The notes: a model not told the origin generated them from the sequence alone. Shown: positions 9,152-17,525, counted from the stretch's first letter. The stretch is 33,048 nucleotides of DNA from an uncultured Acidobacteriota bacterium (GCA_902826065.1 CADEDM010000033.1:1-33048), one strand, 5' to 3'. Made by a program: numbers and translations.

Positions 9152-9349
9152 GCCCGACGAGCGTCTCGCCCGGCCTTACTCGTCCCGACGCGTCGGCGGC
9201 GGCCGACGGCTGATCGCGTTACATGGCGGTGAACCCGTGCAGCGCAGGGGCCACGGGCGCACATTCCCGGCCCGCGGCCGCACGGTCCGGCCTTATGCTT
9301 GAGGCTCGCGTCGGCCTTCCCCTGCCGCTCTGCGATCCGGCTCAACTGC

Positions 9350-10558
9350 ATGGACCCGTCCGTCGACACCTCCGGCCATCGTCTGCTCATCATCGACGAC
9401 GACCCCTCGATTGGCGCGATGATCGCGCGCGTGGCGGCTCGCGCCGGCTATCAGACGCTGGTCGTGTCGACGCCCGACGACTTCCTGCAGCGCGTGCGGA
9501 TCTGGGCGCCGACGCACATCGTGATGGACCTGCAGATGCCGGTGGTCGACGGCCTGGAGCTCCTGTCGCAGCTGGCGTCGGATCACAGCACCGCGCGCAT
9601 CATCCTGATCAGCGGCGCCGGTGATCGCGTGGTCGATGCCGCCCGCCGGGTCGGCACCGCGCGGGGCTTGTCGGTCACGGCGGCGCTCAACAAGCCGTTC
9701 AGCATCGCCGAGCTCGAGTCGGTGCTGCAGGCCAACCGGCTCGAGGATCCGTGGCTCACCGTGGCCAATCTCTCGGCCGCCATCGAGCGCGACGAGTTCT
9801 TCCTCCTCTATCAGCCGCAGGTCGATCTGCGCTCCGGCGCGGTGCCCGCAGCCGAGGCGCTGGTGCGCTGGCGGCACCCGGTGCGCGGCGTCGTCTCGCC
9901 GCTCGAGTTCATTCCGTTCGCGGAGTCGTCGGCCTGCATCGACCGCATGACGCAGTGGATCGTGGGCGCCGGGTGCGCGCAGCTGCGGCGGTGGGATGGC
10001 ATGGGCATGGCGATGCGTCTCGCCATCAACCTCTCGGCCCGGAACCTGCACGAGGCGCGGCTCGGCGATCAGCTCGAGGCGCAGTGCCGCGGTGCCGGCG
10101 TCGATCCGTCGCGGCTCACCTTCGAGCTGACCGAGACCGCGGCGATGCGCGACGCCACGCTCATGACCGACGTGCTGACGCGTCTGCGCGTCAAGGGCTT
10201 CGGCCTGTCGATCGACGACTTCGGCACCGGCTACTCCTCGCTCGTCCTGCTGCACCGCCTGCCGTTCACCGAGCTGAAGGTCGACCGCTCGTTCGTCTCG
10301 ACCTGCCTCACCTCGAAGGAGAGCCGGGCGATCGTCCGGCACGTCGTGGATCTGGCCCACGCCCTGCACCTGCACGCCGTCGCCGAGGGCGTCGAGTCGG
10401 CCGAGGTGATGCGTCTGCTGCGCGAGCTGGACTGCGACGCGGCCCAGGGCACCTTCGTCGCGCTGCCCCTCGAAGCCGACCAGGTGCCGGACATGGTGCG
10501 CGGCCATGCTGACGCGCCGTGGTATCGCGCCGGCGCGCCCTGGGCCGTGGCTGGCTGA
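9350..10558 (+). CDS. Response regulator with EAL c-di-GMP phosphodiesterase domain
   Basis: 402 residues in the RocR-like order REC-EAL. The receiver domain (about 11-125) has the acidic pair IIDDD, phospho-acceptor D60 (HIVMDLQMP) and a conserved Lys (LNKPF, K115). The EAL domain (about 135-390) has every catalytic residue one looks for: E169 of EAL, N228 (INLS), ELTE (E259 and E262), DD at 289-290 (IDDFGTGYSS), K310 (ELKVD), E347 (AEGVE) and Q366. It should therefore hydrolyse c-di-GMP to pGpG, with phosphorylation tuning activity. No histidine kinase is adjacent, so the partner is elsewhere. A TTG 51 bases upstream is a possible alternative start, but the receiver domain aligns well from the ATG at 9350. 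Confidence 0.93.
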   Translation: MDPSVDTSGHRLLIIDDDPSIGAMIARVAARAGYQTLVVSTPDDFLQRVRIWAPTHIVMDLQMPVVDGLELLSQLASDHSTARIILISGAGDRVVDAARRVGTARGLSVTAALNKPFSIAELESVLQANRLEDPWLTVANLSAAIERDEFFLLYQPQVDLRSGAVPAAEALVRWRHPVRGVVSPLEFIPFAESSACIDRMTQWIVGAGCAQLRRWDGMGMAMRLAINLSARNLHEARLGDQLEAQCRGAGVDPSRLTFELTETAAMRDATLMTDVLTRLRVKGFGLSIDDFGTGYSSLVLLHRLPFTELKVDRSFVSTCLTSKESRAIVRHVVDLAHALHLHAVAEGVESAEVMRLLRELDCDAAQGTFVALPLEADQVPDMVRGHADAPWYRAGAPWAVAG

Positions 10559-10564
10559 CGCCCG

Positions 10565-11440
10565 CTACTGCGCCGCCAACCGCGACGTCGGCGTCCACGT
10601 GGCGAGCGCCACACCCGCGAGCACCAGCACGCCGCCGCCGAACGCGCTCGACGGCAGCCGCTCGCCGAGGAACAGCGCCCCCCACGCCACCCCGAACACC
10701 GGGATCAGGTAGGTGACGGCCATCGCCGTCATCGGCCCCGAGCGCGCCAGCAGCCGGAAGTAGAGGCCGTAGGCGAACGCCGTGCACAGCACGCCGAGGC
10801 TGGCGGCCGCCAGCCAGGCGGTACGAGTGGGCGACACGACCGGCCAGCGGGCGACCGCCAGCGGGGCCAGCAGCAGCGCGGCGGCGATCTGGCTGCCGCC
10901 GGCGACCGCGAGGGCCGGCAGGTGCCCGAGGTGCTGGCGGGTGTAGTGCGCCGACACCGCGTAGAGCACCGTGGCCACCAGGGCCGCGGCGATGGCCGGG
11001 ACGTTGTCGCCCGACGCCAGGGTCGGCCACGCCAGGGCCAGCACGCCGGTGAAACCCACGGCCAGGCCCGCCAGGCGGCGTGCCGGGAGCCGCTGCCCTA
11101 ACCACACGAGCGCCACGAGCGCGCCGAACAACGGCACCGTGGCGTTGAGCACCGCGTTGAGACCGGCTGGCAGCGACAGCGACGCGTAGGCGAAGAGCGT
11201 GAACGGCACGGCCGTGTTGATCGCGCCGACGACAGTGAGCGGCAGCGCGGCCTGACGCAGCGTGAGCAGGCCGCCGCGGCGCACCAGCACGGCGCCGAGC
11301 AACACGGCAGCGATGATGACGCGCAGGAAGATCAGCGCCACCGGGCCGAACTCGGGCGCGGCGACGCGCATGAACAGGTACGACGCGCCCCACACGGCGC
11401 CCAGCACCACCAGGTCGATCGCGTCGGGGGCCGGGACCAT
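10565..11440 (-). CDS. EamA/DMT-family transporter
   Basis: 291 residues with about ten hydrophobic helices in two homologous halves (first half beginning LVVLGAVWGASYLFMRVA, second half about residue 145 on), the layout of EamA/RhaT drug/metabolite exporters of the inner membrane. Substrate cannot be told from sequence; relatives export amino acids or other metabolites. The start at 11440 is supported by an ACACT box six bases upstream and by a 41-bp upstream element (11471-11511) that is duplicated, at the same distance, in front of the DinB gene. It ends seven bases from the convergent EAL gene. Co-regulation with the GlxA-like regulator at 21180 is therefore likely. Confidence 0.9.
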   Translation of the reverse strand: MVPAPDAIDLVVLGAVWGASYLFMRVAAPEFGPVALIFLRVIIAAVLLGAVLVRRGGLLTLRQAALPLTVVGAINTAVPFTLFAYASLSLPAGLNAVLNATVPLFGALVALVWLGQRLPARRLAGLAVGFTGVLALAWPTLASGDNVPAIAAALVATVLYAVSAHYTRQHLGHLPALAVAGGSQIAAALLLAPLAVARWPVVSPTRTAWLAAASLGVLCTAFAYGLYFRLLARSGPMTAMAVTYLIPVFGVAWGALFLGERLPSSAFGGGVLVLAGVALATWTPTSRLAAQ

Positions 11441-11446
11441 CCGCTC

Positions 11447-11452
11447 AGTGTG
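11447..11452 (-). promoter_or_regulatory. Possible -10 box of the EamA gene
   Basis: CACACT on the minus strand, six bases before the ATG at 11440. The DinB gene has GACACT at the identical distance. The conserved position suggests a -10 element giving a leaderless or nearly leaderless mRNA. Confidence 0.4.
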
Positions 11453-11470
11453 CCGCGGCGGCGTCTGCCG

Positions 11471-11511
11471 ATCGAGTGGCAGACATGACAGTTCGCGTCA
11501 AGATCCTGCCA
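11471..11511 (-). promoter_or_regulatory. Predicted GlxA/AraC-type operator upstream of the EamA gene
   Basis: TGGCAG (11477-11482) and ATCCTGCCA (11503-11511) form inverted arms, preceded by ATCGAG (11471-11476). The element at 21140-21180 has the same flanking bases, arm positions, total length (41 bp) and scattered inner matches (GCGT, TG.CA). In both cases it ends 30 bases before the start codon of the minus-strand gene. Confidence 0.7.
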
Positions 11512-11561
11512 CCGTCTCCGGCGCCGCTCACTCCAGCGTCGCGTGCCGTCGCAACCGACCG

Positions 11562-12752
11562 CTACAGCTGTCGCAATGCCGTCGGAATCGGCAGCCGCGC
11601 GGCCCGGATCGCCGGGAACACGCCGCCGATGAAGCCCATGATCAGCGCGTAGACGAGGCCCAGCACCAGCAGTTGGGGCGTGACGCGGAACGCGAACGCC
11701 ACCTGGCTGAACGTCTGGAAGTTCATGGTCGACGTCTGGTAGCCGTTGAAGGCCCCATAGGCGATGAGGCCGCCGGCCAGCCCGCCCAACGCCGCCAGCG
11801 CCAGCGATTCCACCAGCACCGACACCACCACGGAGCTGGCGTCGAAGCCCAGCGCCCGCAACGTCGCGATCTCGCGCGAGCGCGTCGAGACCGCGGTGTA
11901 CATGGTGAGGATGGCGCCGAACACCGCGCCGATGCCCATCAGCGCCGCGATGCCGAAGCCCACGGTGCGGATCAGGCTGCTGAGAGCCCGCGACTGCTGC
12001 GCGTAGTACTCGGTCTCGCGCCGCACCTGCACGTTGAGCTGTGGGTTGGCGGTGAGCCAGTCGCGGAAAGCGTCGAAGCTGTCGGAGGCGTCGAGCCGCG
12101 CCATCACCAGCTGGTAGGTGTTGCCGCGGCGGTAGGCGCCCTGCAGCACGCGGGCGTCGCACCAGATCTCGGTTTCGTTGGCGCCACCGTCGGCTTCGAA
12201 GAGACCGACGACCTCCCAGGCGTTCTGGCCCGACATGATCCGGCTGCCCACGGTGAGATTGGCGAACTGGCCGCTGGCCGCGCGGCCCACCACCACCTCG
12301 TTCGTCCCGAAGGTGAGCATGCGGCCCTCGACGATCGAGGCGTTGTCGCGCGTGATCATCGTCGTCGGCTCGATGCCGCGCATCGGCACGTTGGCGGCCG
12401 TGCCGGTGCTGATCTTCGGCAGGTCGATGATCACGTAGAGCTCGGCCGACGTCGCCGCGGTCTGCCCGTCGCGGCGGATGCCCGGCGCCTGGCGGATGAG
12501 GTCGGCCTCGGCGCCCGAGACGCCGCTGGTCATCTCGCTGTCGGCGCCGCTGCGCATCACCAGCGCCCGCGCCGGCGAGCCGGCTTCGCCCATCGCGGCC
12601 GTGAAGCCCGTCGCGATCGACAGCACCGACACCAGCACCACCACCACGCCGGCGATGCCCACGATGGCGACGCCCGACGAGCCGACGCGCTGCGGGATGG
12701 TGCGGAGGTTGAGGGCCGTGACGGCCAGCGTTTGCCCGATCCAGTGCAGCAT
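11562..12752 (-). CDS. ABC transporter permease (MacB/FtsX-like)
   Basis: 396 residues. There is one N-terminal transmembrane helix (about 27-50), a large periplasmic MacB_PCD-type domain, then three C-terminal helices (about 265-290, 310-340, 360-385) of the FtsX type, in the Mac-B order. The sequence TRSREIATLRALGF before the second helix is the typical coupling segment of these permeases. The ATG at 12752 is two bases after the stop of the preceding permease gene, so they are translationally coupled. With the second permease, ATPase and adaptor it should form an inner-membrane complex that moves a substrate (lipoprotein, peptide or drug) from the periplasmic side. The substrate is unknown. 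Confidence 0.9.
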   Translation of the reverse strand: MLHWIGQTLAVTALNLRTIPQRVGSSGVAIVGIAGVVVVLVSVLSIATGFTAAMGEAGSPARALVMRSGADSEMTSGVSGAEADLIRQAPGIRRDGQTAATSAELYVIIDLPKISTGTAANVPMRGIEPTTMITRDNASIVEGRMLTFGTNEVVVGRAASGQFANLTVGSRIMSGQNAWEVVGLFEADGGANETEIWCDARVLQGAYRRGNTYQLVMARLDASDSFDAFRDWLTANPQLNVQVRRETEYYAQQSRALSSLIRTVGFGIAALMGIGAVFGAILTMYTAVSTRSREIATLRALGFDASSVVVSVLVESLALAALGGLAGGLIAYGAFNGYQTSTMNFQTFSQVAFAFRVTPQLLVLGLVYALIMGFIGGVFPAIRAARLPIPTALRQL

Positions 12753-12754
12753 CG

Positions 12755-13906
12755 TCAGCTCCGTCGCAGGGCGTCCGTGATCTTGAGGTTCATCGCCGAC
12801 ACCGCCGGCCACGCCCCGGCCACGAGACCGAGGCCGAGAATGAGCGCCGCCCCGAACGCGACATCGCGCCCGGGCAGCATGAAGATCGGCAGCATGCCGT
12901 TGGTGGGATCGCCCTGTTGCACGATCAGCCACGCCAGGCCGAGCCCGGCGGCACCGCCGAGCAGGGCGATGACCAGCGACTCGCCGAGGACGAGCGACAG
13001 GATGAGCGCGTTCGAGAAGCCCAGCGTCTTGAGCACGCCGACCTCATTCGTGCGCTCGCGCACCGACTGCGCCATCGTGTTGGCGGCGACGAGCAGCATC
13101 GTGAACAGCACCGCCACGAGGATGGCGACCATGATCGCGCCGATGTCGCCGACCTGCTTGGCGAAGCCTTCCACGAAGCCCTTTTCAGTGGTGGTCTTGG
13201 TCTCGGCCGACGAGTTGGCGAACATCCCGTCGAACTTCGCGCCCATCGCCTGGGCCTGCGACGCGTCGGCGATCTTCACGACGTACCACCCGACCAGCCC
13301 GTCGCCCTGGCGGCGGTTCTCGTCGAGGTAGTCGTAGCGGAAGAAGAACTGGGTCTTGTCGATGCCTTGATCGCCGTCGTACATGCCGACGATGTTGAAT
13401 TCCCACGTCTGGCCGTCGCCTTTCGGCTGCCAGATGGTGCCCTGGATGGGAATGCGGTCGCCGATCTTCCAGTTGAAGCGCTTCGCCAGGTCGACGCCGA
13501 CGATCGCGCCCTGCCGATCCCCCGCCCACGCCGCCAACTGATCCGGCGGCACGCGGAACTCGGGATAGATCTGCAGGAACGACTCGCGCTCCACCGCCAT
13601 CTGGGCGAAGAAGTTTGCCGGGTCCTGGTAGACGCCGCCGAACCACGACTGGTGCGTCGCCAGCGCGACGCCTTCGGTGGCCCGCAGCCGCTCGAGGTAG
13701 CTCACCGGCAGCGGCATGATCAGGCTGACCTTGTGGATCAGCACCAGCCGATCCAGGCCGGCGATGTCGACGCCGAAGCTGAAGGCCGTGCGGATCGTCA
13801 TCAGCAGGCCGAACAGCAGGAAGGCCACGAACACCGACAGCAGCGTGAAGATGGTGCGGACCTTCTTCCGCCACAGGCTTTTCCACAGCAAGGGCAGGTA
13901 CTTCAT
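12755..13906 (-). CDS. ABC transporter permease (MacB/FtsX-like)
   Basis: 383 residues with the same fold order as its downstream neighbour: N-terminal helix (about 15-40, VRTIFTLLSVFVAFLLFGLL), periplasmic domain, then three helices. The coupling segment VRERTNEVGVLKTLGFSNALIL precedes the second C-terminal helix. Its start overlaps the stop of the ATPase gene by four bases (ATGA at 13903-13906). The two permeases are distinct in sequence, so the exporter is probably a heterodimer like LolCE rather than a MacB homodimer. Confidence 0.9.
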   Translation of the reverse strand: MKYLPLLWKSLWRKKVRTIFTLLSVFVAFLLFGLLMTIRTAFSFGVDIAGLDRLVLIHKVSLIMPLPVSYLERLRATEGVALATHQSWFGGVYQDPANFFAQMAVERESFLQIYPEFRVPPDQLAAWAGDRQGAIVGVDLAKRFNWKIGDRIPIQGTIWQPKGDGQTWEFNIVGMYDGDQGIDKTQFFFRYDYLDENRRQGDGLVGWYVVKIADASQAQAMGAKFDGMFANSSAETKTTTEKGFVEGFAKQVGDIGAIMVAILVAVLFTMLLVAANTMAQSVRERTNEVGVLKTLGFSNALILSLVLGESLVIALLGGAAGLGLAWLIVQQGDPTNGMLPIFMLPGRDVAFGAALILGLGLVAGAWPAVSAMNLKITDALRRS

Positions 13907-14589
13907 GCCACCGCCTCCTCCAGCAACACGCCCTTCTCGAGGTGCAGCGTGCGGCGGGCGCGTTCGGCCGCGCGCGGGTCGTGCGTGACCATCACGATGG
14001 TCTTGCCGTGCTTCTGGTTCAGCGCCACGAGCAGATCGAGGATCTCGTCGCCCGACTTGCGATCGAGATCGCCGGTCGGTTCGTCGGCGAGCAGCAGTGT
14101 CGGATCGGTGACGATGGCGCGGGCGATGCCGACGCGCTGTTCCTGGCCGCCCGAGAGCTGCCGCGGGTAGTGCTTGGCGCGCTCAGCGAGCCCGACCACG
14201 TTCAGCGCGATGGCCACGCGCTTCTTGCGCTCGGCCTTCGACAGGCTGGTGAGCAGCAGCGGAAGATCGACGTTGCGCTCGGCCGTGAGCACCGGCAGCA
14301 GGTTGTAGAGCTGAAAGACGAAGCCGATGTGGTGTGCACGCCAGCGCGAGAGCTGGCTGCCGCCCAGCGCCGCGATGTTCGTGCCGCCCACTTCGACCGA
14401 CCCGGCCGACGGCGCGTCGAGTCCGCCCATCAGGTTCAGCAGCGTGGTCTTGCCCGAGCCCGACGGGCCCATGAGCGCCACGAAGTCGCCCTGCGGAATC
14501 TCCATGTTGACGCCCTTCAGGACGTCGATGCGCTCGCTGCCGCGCGTGAAGTACTTGTGGACGCCGTTGACCCGCACCAGTGCGCTCAT
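13903..14589 (-). CDS. ABC transporter ATP-binding protein (MacB/LolD-like)
   Basis: 228 residues, normal length for LolD/MacB-type ATPases. Walker A GPSGSGKTT (41-49), Q-loop Q93, signature LSGGQ (145-149) followed by EQRVGIARA, Walker B LLLADE with catalytic E170, D-loop TGDLD and switch H203. All functional residues are present. It powers the two permeases downstream and overlaps the first of them by four bases; it follows the adaptor gene by 20 bases. The order adaptor-ATPase-permease-permease marks a tripartite-style export operon, but no outer-membrane channel gene is in the window. Confidence 0.95.
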   Translation of the reverse strand: MSALVRVNGVHKYFTRGSERIDVLKGVNMEIPQGDFVALMGPSGSGKTTLLNLMGGLDAPSAGSVEVGGTNIAALGGSQLSRWRAHHIGFVFQLYNLLPVLTAERNVDLPLLLTSLSKAERKKRVAIALNVVGLAERAKHYPRQLSGGQEQRVGIARAIVTDPTLLLADEPTGDLDRKSGDEILDLLVALNQKHGKTIVMVTHDPRAAERARRTLHLEKGVLLEEAVA

Positions 14590-14609
14590 GACCCCGGTTC
14601 CTCCTGTGC

Positions 14610-15836
14610 TTACTTGACGATGATGACGGCGCCTTCGGCCAGGGCCGGCGGCGGCGAGACGACCACGCGATCGCCGGACGCCAGGCCGGCGGTGACTTCG
14701 AGGCGGTCGCCGTCGGTGCCACCCGTCTGGATGGCGCGACGCTGGACGGTGGTGCCCGTGATGACGAACACGACGTTGCGGCCGTTGTCGGAGACGACCG
14801 CGCTCTTCGGCACGAGCGCCATGGGCCTCGCGGCGGCCGGTGTCGCCTCGGCGGATTCCTCGCGCAGGAACGTGACCTTCACGCCCATGTCGGGCAGGAT
14901 GCGCGGATCGAGCTCGTTGAAGCCGATGCGTACGAGCACCGTGGCCTTCTGGCGGTCGGCCGTGGGCACGGCGGTGATGACCTTGGCCGGGATCTGCCAG
15001 TCGGGATAGGCGTCGAGCACCGCGCTCACCGGCTGCTTGTCGGAGACGCGGTTGATGTAGCTCTCGTTGACGTCGACCTCGATCTCGAGCGAGCGCATGT
15101 CGACGATGGTGCAGATGCCGGTGCGCGTGAAGCCGCCGCCGGCCGATACCGGCGACACCATCTCGCCCGGCTGCGCGTCCTTCGAGATCGCCACGCCCGA
15201 GAACGGCGCGCGGATGATCATGTCGTCCATCGCGGTCTGCTGCAGGGCCACCTGCTGCTCCGCGACCGAGATCTGCTCGCGCATCGACGCCACGCGGGCG
15301 ACCAGCGAATTGACTTCGGCGTTGGCCGTGTCGATCTCTGCGGCGGTGACCAGTCCGTCCTTCGACAGCCGCTCACGCCGGGCCTGCACGAGCCGCGCCT
15401 CGTCGAGCCGGACTTCCACCTCGGGCACGGCCCGTCTGGCCGCTTCGAGCTGTGCCCGCGACAGCGCCAGCGCGGCGCGCATGGTCGAGTCGTCGAGCCG
15501 GGCCAGCACCTGGCCCTCGCGCACCGCCATGCCTTCCTCGACGTTGACCTCGATGACCTTGCCGGTGACCTTCGACGAGACCGTGGCGCGACGCCGCGCC
15601 GTCACGTACCCGGACGCGTTCAGCACCGACGCCTGCGCGCCTGCCGCGCGCTGCGTGACCGACGCTGCTTCGACCTCGATCGGCACGACACGGTGGGTCC
15701 ACCACCAGGCACCGCCGCCAACCGCCGCCAGCAGCAGGGCCAGGAACACCCAGCGTCCCCAACTCCGCCCGGTCGGCAGGGGGGCGCGTTCGATGCGCAG
15801 GGCGGACAGGTCGTCGATCGGATCGCTTGAACCCAT
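14610..15836 (-). CDS. Periplasmic adaptor (membrane fusion) protein, HlyD/MacA-like
   Basis: 408 residues. A short cytoplasmic N-terminus is followed by one membrane helix (about 29-46), then a biotinyl-lipoyl half (GKVIEVNVEEGMAVREGQVLARLDD), a predicted coiled-coil hairpin (about 110-195, rich in Ala, Glu, Arg and Gln), the second lipoyl half (IIRAPFSGVAISKDAQPGEMVSP), beta-barrel and membrane-proximal domains. This is the order of MacA/HlyD family proteins, which link an inner-membrane exporter to an outer-membrane channel. It is the first gene of the four-gene operon running to 11562. No ribosome site is seen close before the ATG at 15836. The leader carries the structured element at 15838-15980. 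Confidence 0.92.
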   Translation of the reverse strand: MGSSDPIDDLSALRIERAPLPTGRSWGRWVFLALLLAAVGGGAWWWTHRVVPIEVEAASVTQRAAGAQASVLNASGYVTARRRATVSSKVTGKVIEVNVEEGMAVREGQVLARLDDSTMRAALALSRAQLEAARRAVPEVEVRLDEARLVQARRERLSKDGLVTAAEIDTANAEVNSLVARVASMREQISVAEQQVALQQTAMDDMIIRAPFSGVAISKDAQPGEMVSPVSAGGGFTRTGICTIVDMRSLEIEVDVNESYINRVSDKQPVSAVLDAYPDWQIPAKVITAVPTADRQKATVLVRIGFNELDPRILPDMGVKVTFLREESAEATPAAARPMALVPKSAVVSDNGRNVVFVITGTTVQRRAIQTGGTDGDRLEVTAGLASGDRVVVSPPPALAEGAVIIVK

Positions 15837-15837
15837 C

Positions 15838-15980
15838 TCAGAACCCCTGGCGAAGCACCGAGGGCCGCGCGGCGCCCGGATCGCAAGGCGCGAGGAGGGA
15901 GGGATATCGGGAATATCCGAGTGACGAGCAACGCCGCGAGGCGGGATGCCGCGTCGCCCGAATGCCGCCGAGGGTTCTGA
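15838..15980. repeat. Structured intergenic element with terminal inverted arms
   Basis: Bounded by perfect inverted TCAGAACCC (15838-15846) and GGGTTCTGA (15972-15980). Inside are a GGATAT/ATATCC hairpin (15902-15918) and two near-identical direct copies beginning GCAAGGCGCGAGG (15883) and GCAACGCCGCGAGG (15928). It directly abuts the adaptor start codon. The look is that of a small non-coding interspersed repeat (MITE- or REP-like); only one copy is in the window, so this is an inference. Confidence 0.45.
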
Positions 15981-16008
15981 GGTGGGTTCTCAACACGGTC
16001 TCCGGAAG

Positions 16009-16044
16009 CGCGCTACGGTAGCGCGAACAAATAGCGAAAGTCAA
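16009..16044 (-). promoter_or_regulatory. Promoter-like sequence with palindromic operator for the efflux operon
   Basis: On the minus strand TTGACT (16044-16039) and TACCGT (16020-16015) are 18 bases apart. The -10-like hexamer lies inside the perfect palindrome CGCGCTA-cgg-TAGCGCG (16009-16025). A palindrome over the -10 is the usual layout for a TetR- or GntR-type repressor site. The nearest regulator gene is not in this operon. Confidence 0.45.
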
Positions 16045-16236
16045 CGAGCCCGCCGCACGCGTCATGGTTCGCAACCACGCAGACGGAATCACGGGGCCGG
16101 CCGGTTCGTGCCGCGGGATCCAGCGGCCGAAGGAGCGGAACCGGCGGCAGGAATGCCTGCCGCACCGGCCTCGCGGTCTCTGACTATACGACGGGCGATT
16201 CCGACGACGCTTCTCCGAAACTGCCACATCGGGAAA
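16045..16236. other. Non-coding stretch with one strong hairpin
   Basis: The middle part of the 429-base gap 15837-16265 holds no supportable gene. GCGGCAGG (16144-16151) and CCTGCCGC (16156-16163) form a perfect 8-bp stem with an AATG loop, downstream of the flavoprotein gene that ends at 16266. It could help terminate that transcript, although no T-tract follows on the minus strand. Confidence 0.4.
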
Positions 16237-16284
16237 GGGGCAGGCACCTTGCGAGGGGGACAGGCTTATGAGGTGCCTGTCCCC
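16237..16284. repeat. REP-like GGGGACAGGCACC palindrome
   Basis: GGGGCAGGCACCT (16237-16249) and AGGTGCCTGTCCCC (16271-16284) are inverted arms, with a third partial copy GGGGGACAGGC at 16255-16265. This motif is widely seen as an interspersed repeat in many bacterial genomes. The right arm overlaps the last codons and the stop of the flavoprotein gene. Confidence 0.65.
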
Positions 16285-17495
16285 AAGGCGGCGGCGCGGC
16301 CAGCCGTGCGGCCCGTAGACCACGCCCACTGGAAGTTGTGGCCGCCGATCGGGCCGAAGGCGTCGAGGACCTCGCCGCAGAAGTGCAGGCCGGGGGCCCG
16401 GCGGCTCTCGAGCGTGGCGCGGCGCACCTCGTCGAGGGCCACGCCGCCACCGGTGACCTCAGCCGGCCGATAGCCCTCGTGTCCGGTCCACGGCAGCGGA
16501 CACGACGTGAGCGCCTCGACGAGGGCAGTGCGCTCCTCGCGTCTGAGCTGCACGCACAGCCGGTCCAGCGGCACGCCGGCGACCTCGACCAGGCGCGCCG
16601 CCAGGCGCTCTGGGATCTCGCCGGCCACGGCACTGAGCACCTGGCCGCGCGCGGACTGCAGACGCGCCGTCCACGCCGCGGCATCGAGCGACGTCCATTG
16701 CACGCGCACCTCGGCCGGCGGGCCGCCCGCCTGGAGACTGCGCACGGCTACGTGCGAGACATCGAGCACGGCCGGCCCGCTGTAGCCGCGATGCGTGAAC
16801 AGGAAGCCGCCCTGCGACGACGCCCGCTCGCGGCCAGACCGGGCCTCGATGCCGACATCGAGCGAGATGCCGGCGAGGTCGGCGTGCGGATGGGGCGAGG
16901 CGGTGAGCGGCGTCAACGCGGCATAGCGCGAATGCACGGTGTGGCCCGCGGTCGTGGCGACGTCGAAGCCGAACCCGGTGCTGCCAGTCGACGCCACCGA
17001 CAGCCCACCGGTGGCGACGACGACGCGATCGACGTCGAGATGCCGGCTGCCCATGGCCACCCGCCACCCGCCGTCGATGGGCGTCACGGCGTCGACCGCG
17101 GTGCCGAACCACCGCGCCACGTCGAGATCGCGGGCCCGCTGCACGAGGGCATCGCGCACGTCGCGGGCGCGATTCGACGCCGGGAACAGCTTGCCGCTCT
17201 CTGCTTCGAGCGCCAGCGGCACCCCGAGCTCGTCCTCGAAGTACCGGCGCTGTTCGTGGAGCGGCCAGGCGTGCAGCATCGCGCGCACGAGCGTGGCCGA
17301 GGCCTCGCTGACGAACCGAGCCGGCGCCGACACCGACGGCAGCACGTTGCAGCGGCCGCCGCCGCTGATCAGGATCTTGCGGCCGCCGTCCGAGGTGCGC
17401 TCGACCAGCGTCACCTCGGCGCCCGCTTCCCGCGCCGTGATGGCGGCGATGAGGCCGGCGGCGCCGGCGCCAATCACGGCGACGCGCGTCGTCAC
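16266..17495 (-). CDS. NAD(P)/FAD-dependent flavoprotein, BaiN/HI0933 family
   Basis: 409 residues, usual length for the HI0933 (YhiN/BaiN/RdsA) family of FAD oxidoreductases. Dinucleotide-binding GAGAAG (10-15) follows VAVI, and the family-specific GGRKILISGGGRCN at 37-50 is the best identifier. A C-terminal GGHNFQWAWSTGRTAGR segment is the FAD-binding close of the fold. The reaction is uncertain; relatives are annotated as aminoacetone oxidases or act in bile-acid dehydroxylation, often on weak evidence. The start is GTG at 17495. The last residues, LGTGTS and the TAA stop, are encoded by the REP-like repeat, so the native C-terminus may have been replaced. Confidence 0.92.
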   Translation of the reverse strand: MTTRVAVIGAGAAGLIAAITAREAGAEVTLVERTSDGGRKILISGGGRCNVLPSVSAPARFVSEASATLVRAMLHAWPLHEQRRYFEDELGVPLALEAESGKLFPASNRARDVRDALVQRARDLDVARWFGTAVDAVTPIDGGWRVAMGSRHLDVDRVVVATGGLSVASTGSTGFGFDVATTAGHTVHSRYAALTPLTASPHPHADLAGISLDVGIEARSGRERASSQGGFLFTHRGYSGPAVLDVSHVAVRSLQAGGPPAEVRVQWTSLDAAAWTARLQSARGQVLSAVAGEIPERLAARLVEVAGVPLDRLCVQLRREERTALVEALTSCPLPWTGHEGYRPAEVTGGGVALDEVRRATLESRRAPGLHFCGEVLDAFGPIGGHNFQWAWSTGRTAGRAAALGTGTS

Positions 17496-17525
17496 CGGGG
17501 TCGCCCTTCGTTACGCGCGCTTTCG

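Noticed and set aside
9185-9196. 12-bp palindrome CCGACGCGTCGG downstream of the second kinase gene
   Set aside because: Too short and with no T-tract or second copy; in DNA this GC-rich it may be chance, so it is not called a terminator or operator.
6421-9213. 930-codon plus-strand frame inside the second kinase gene
   Set aside because: Arg-rich shadow of the kinase frame, with no start signal or recognisable domain.
9294-9299. TATGCT as a -10 box for the EAL response regulator
   Set aside because: No matching -35 and a long distance to the ATG; support was too weak to list as a feature.
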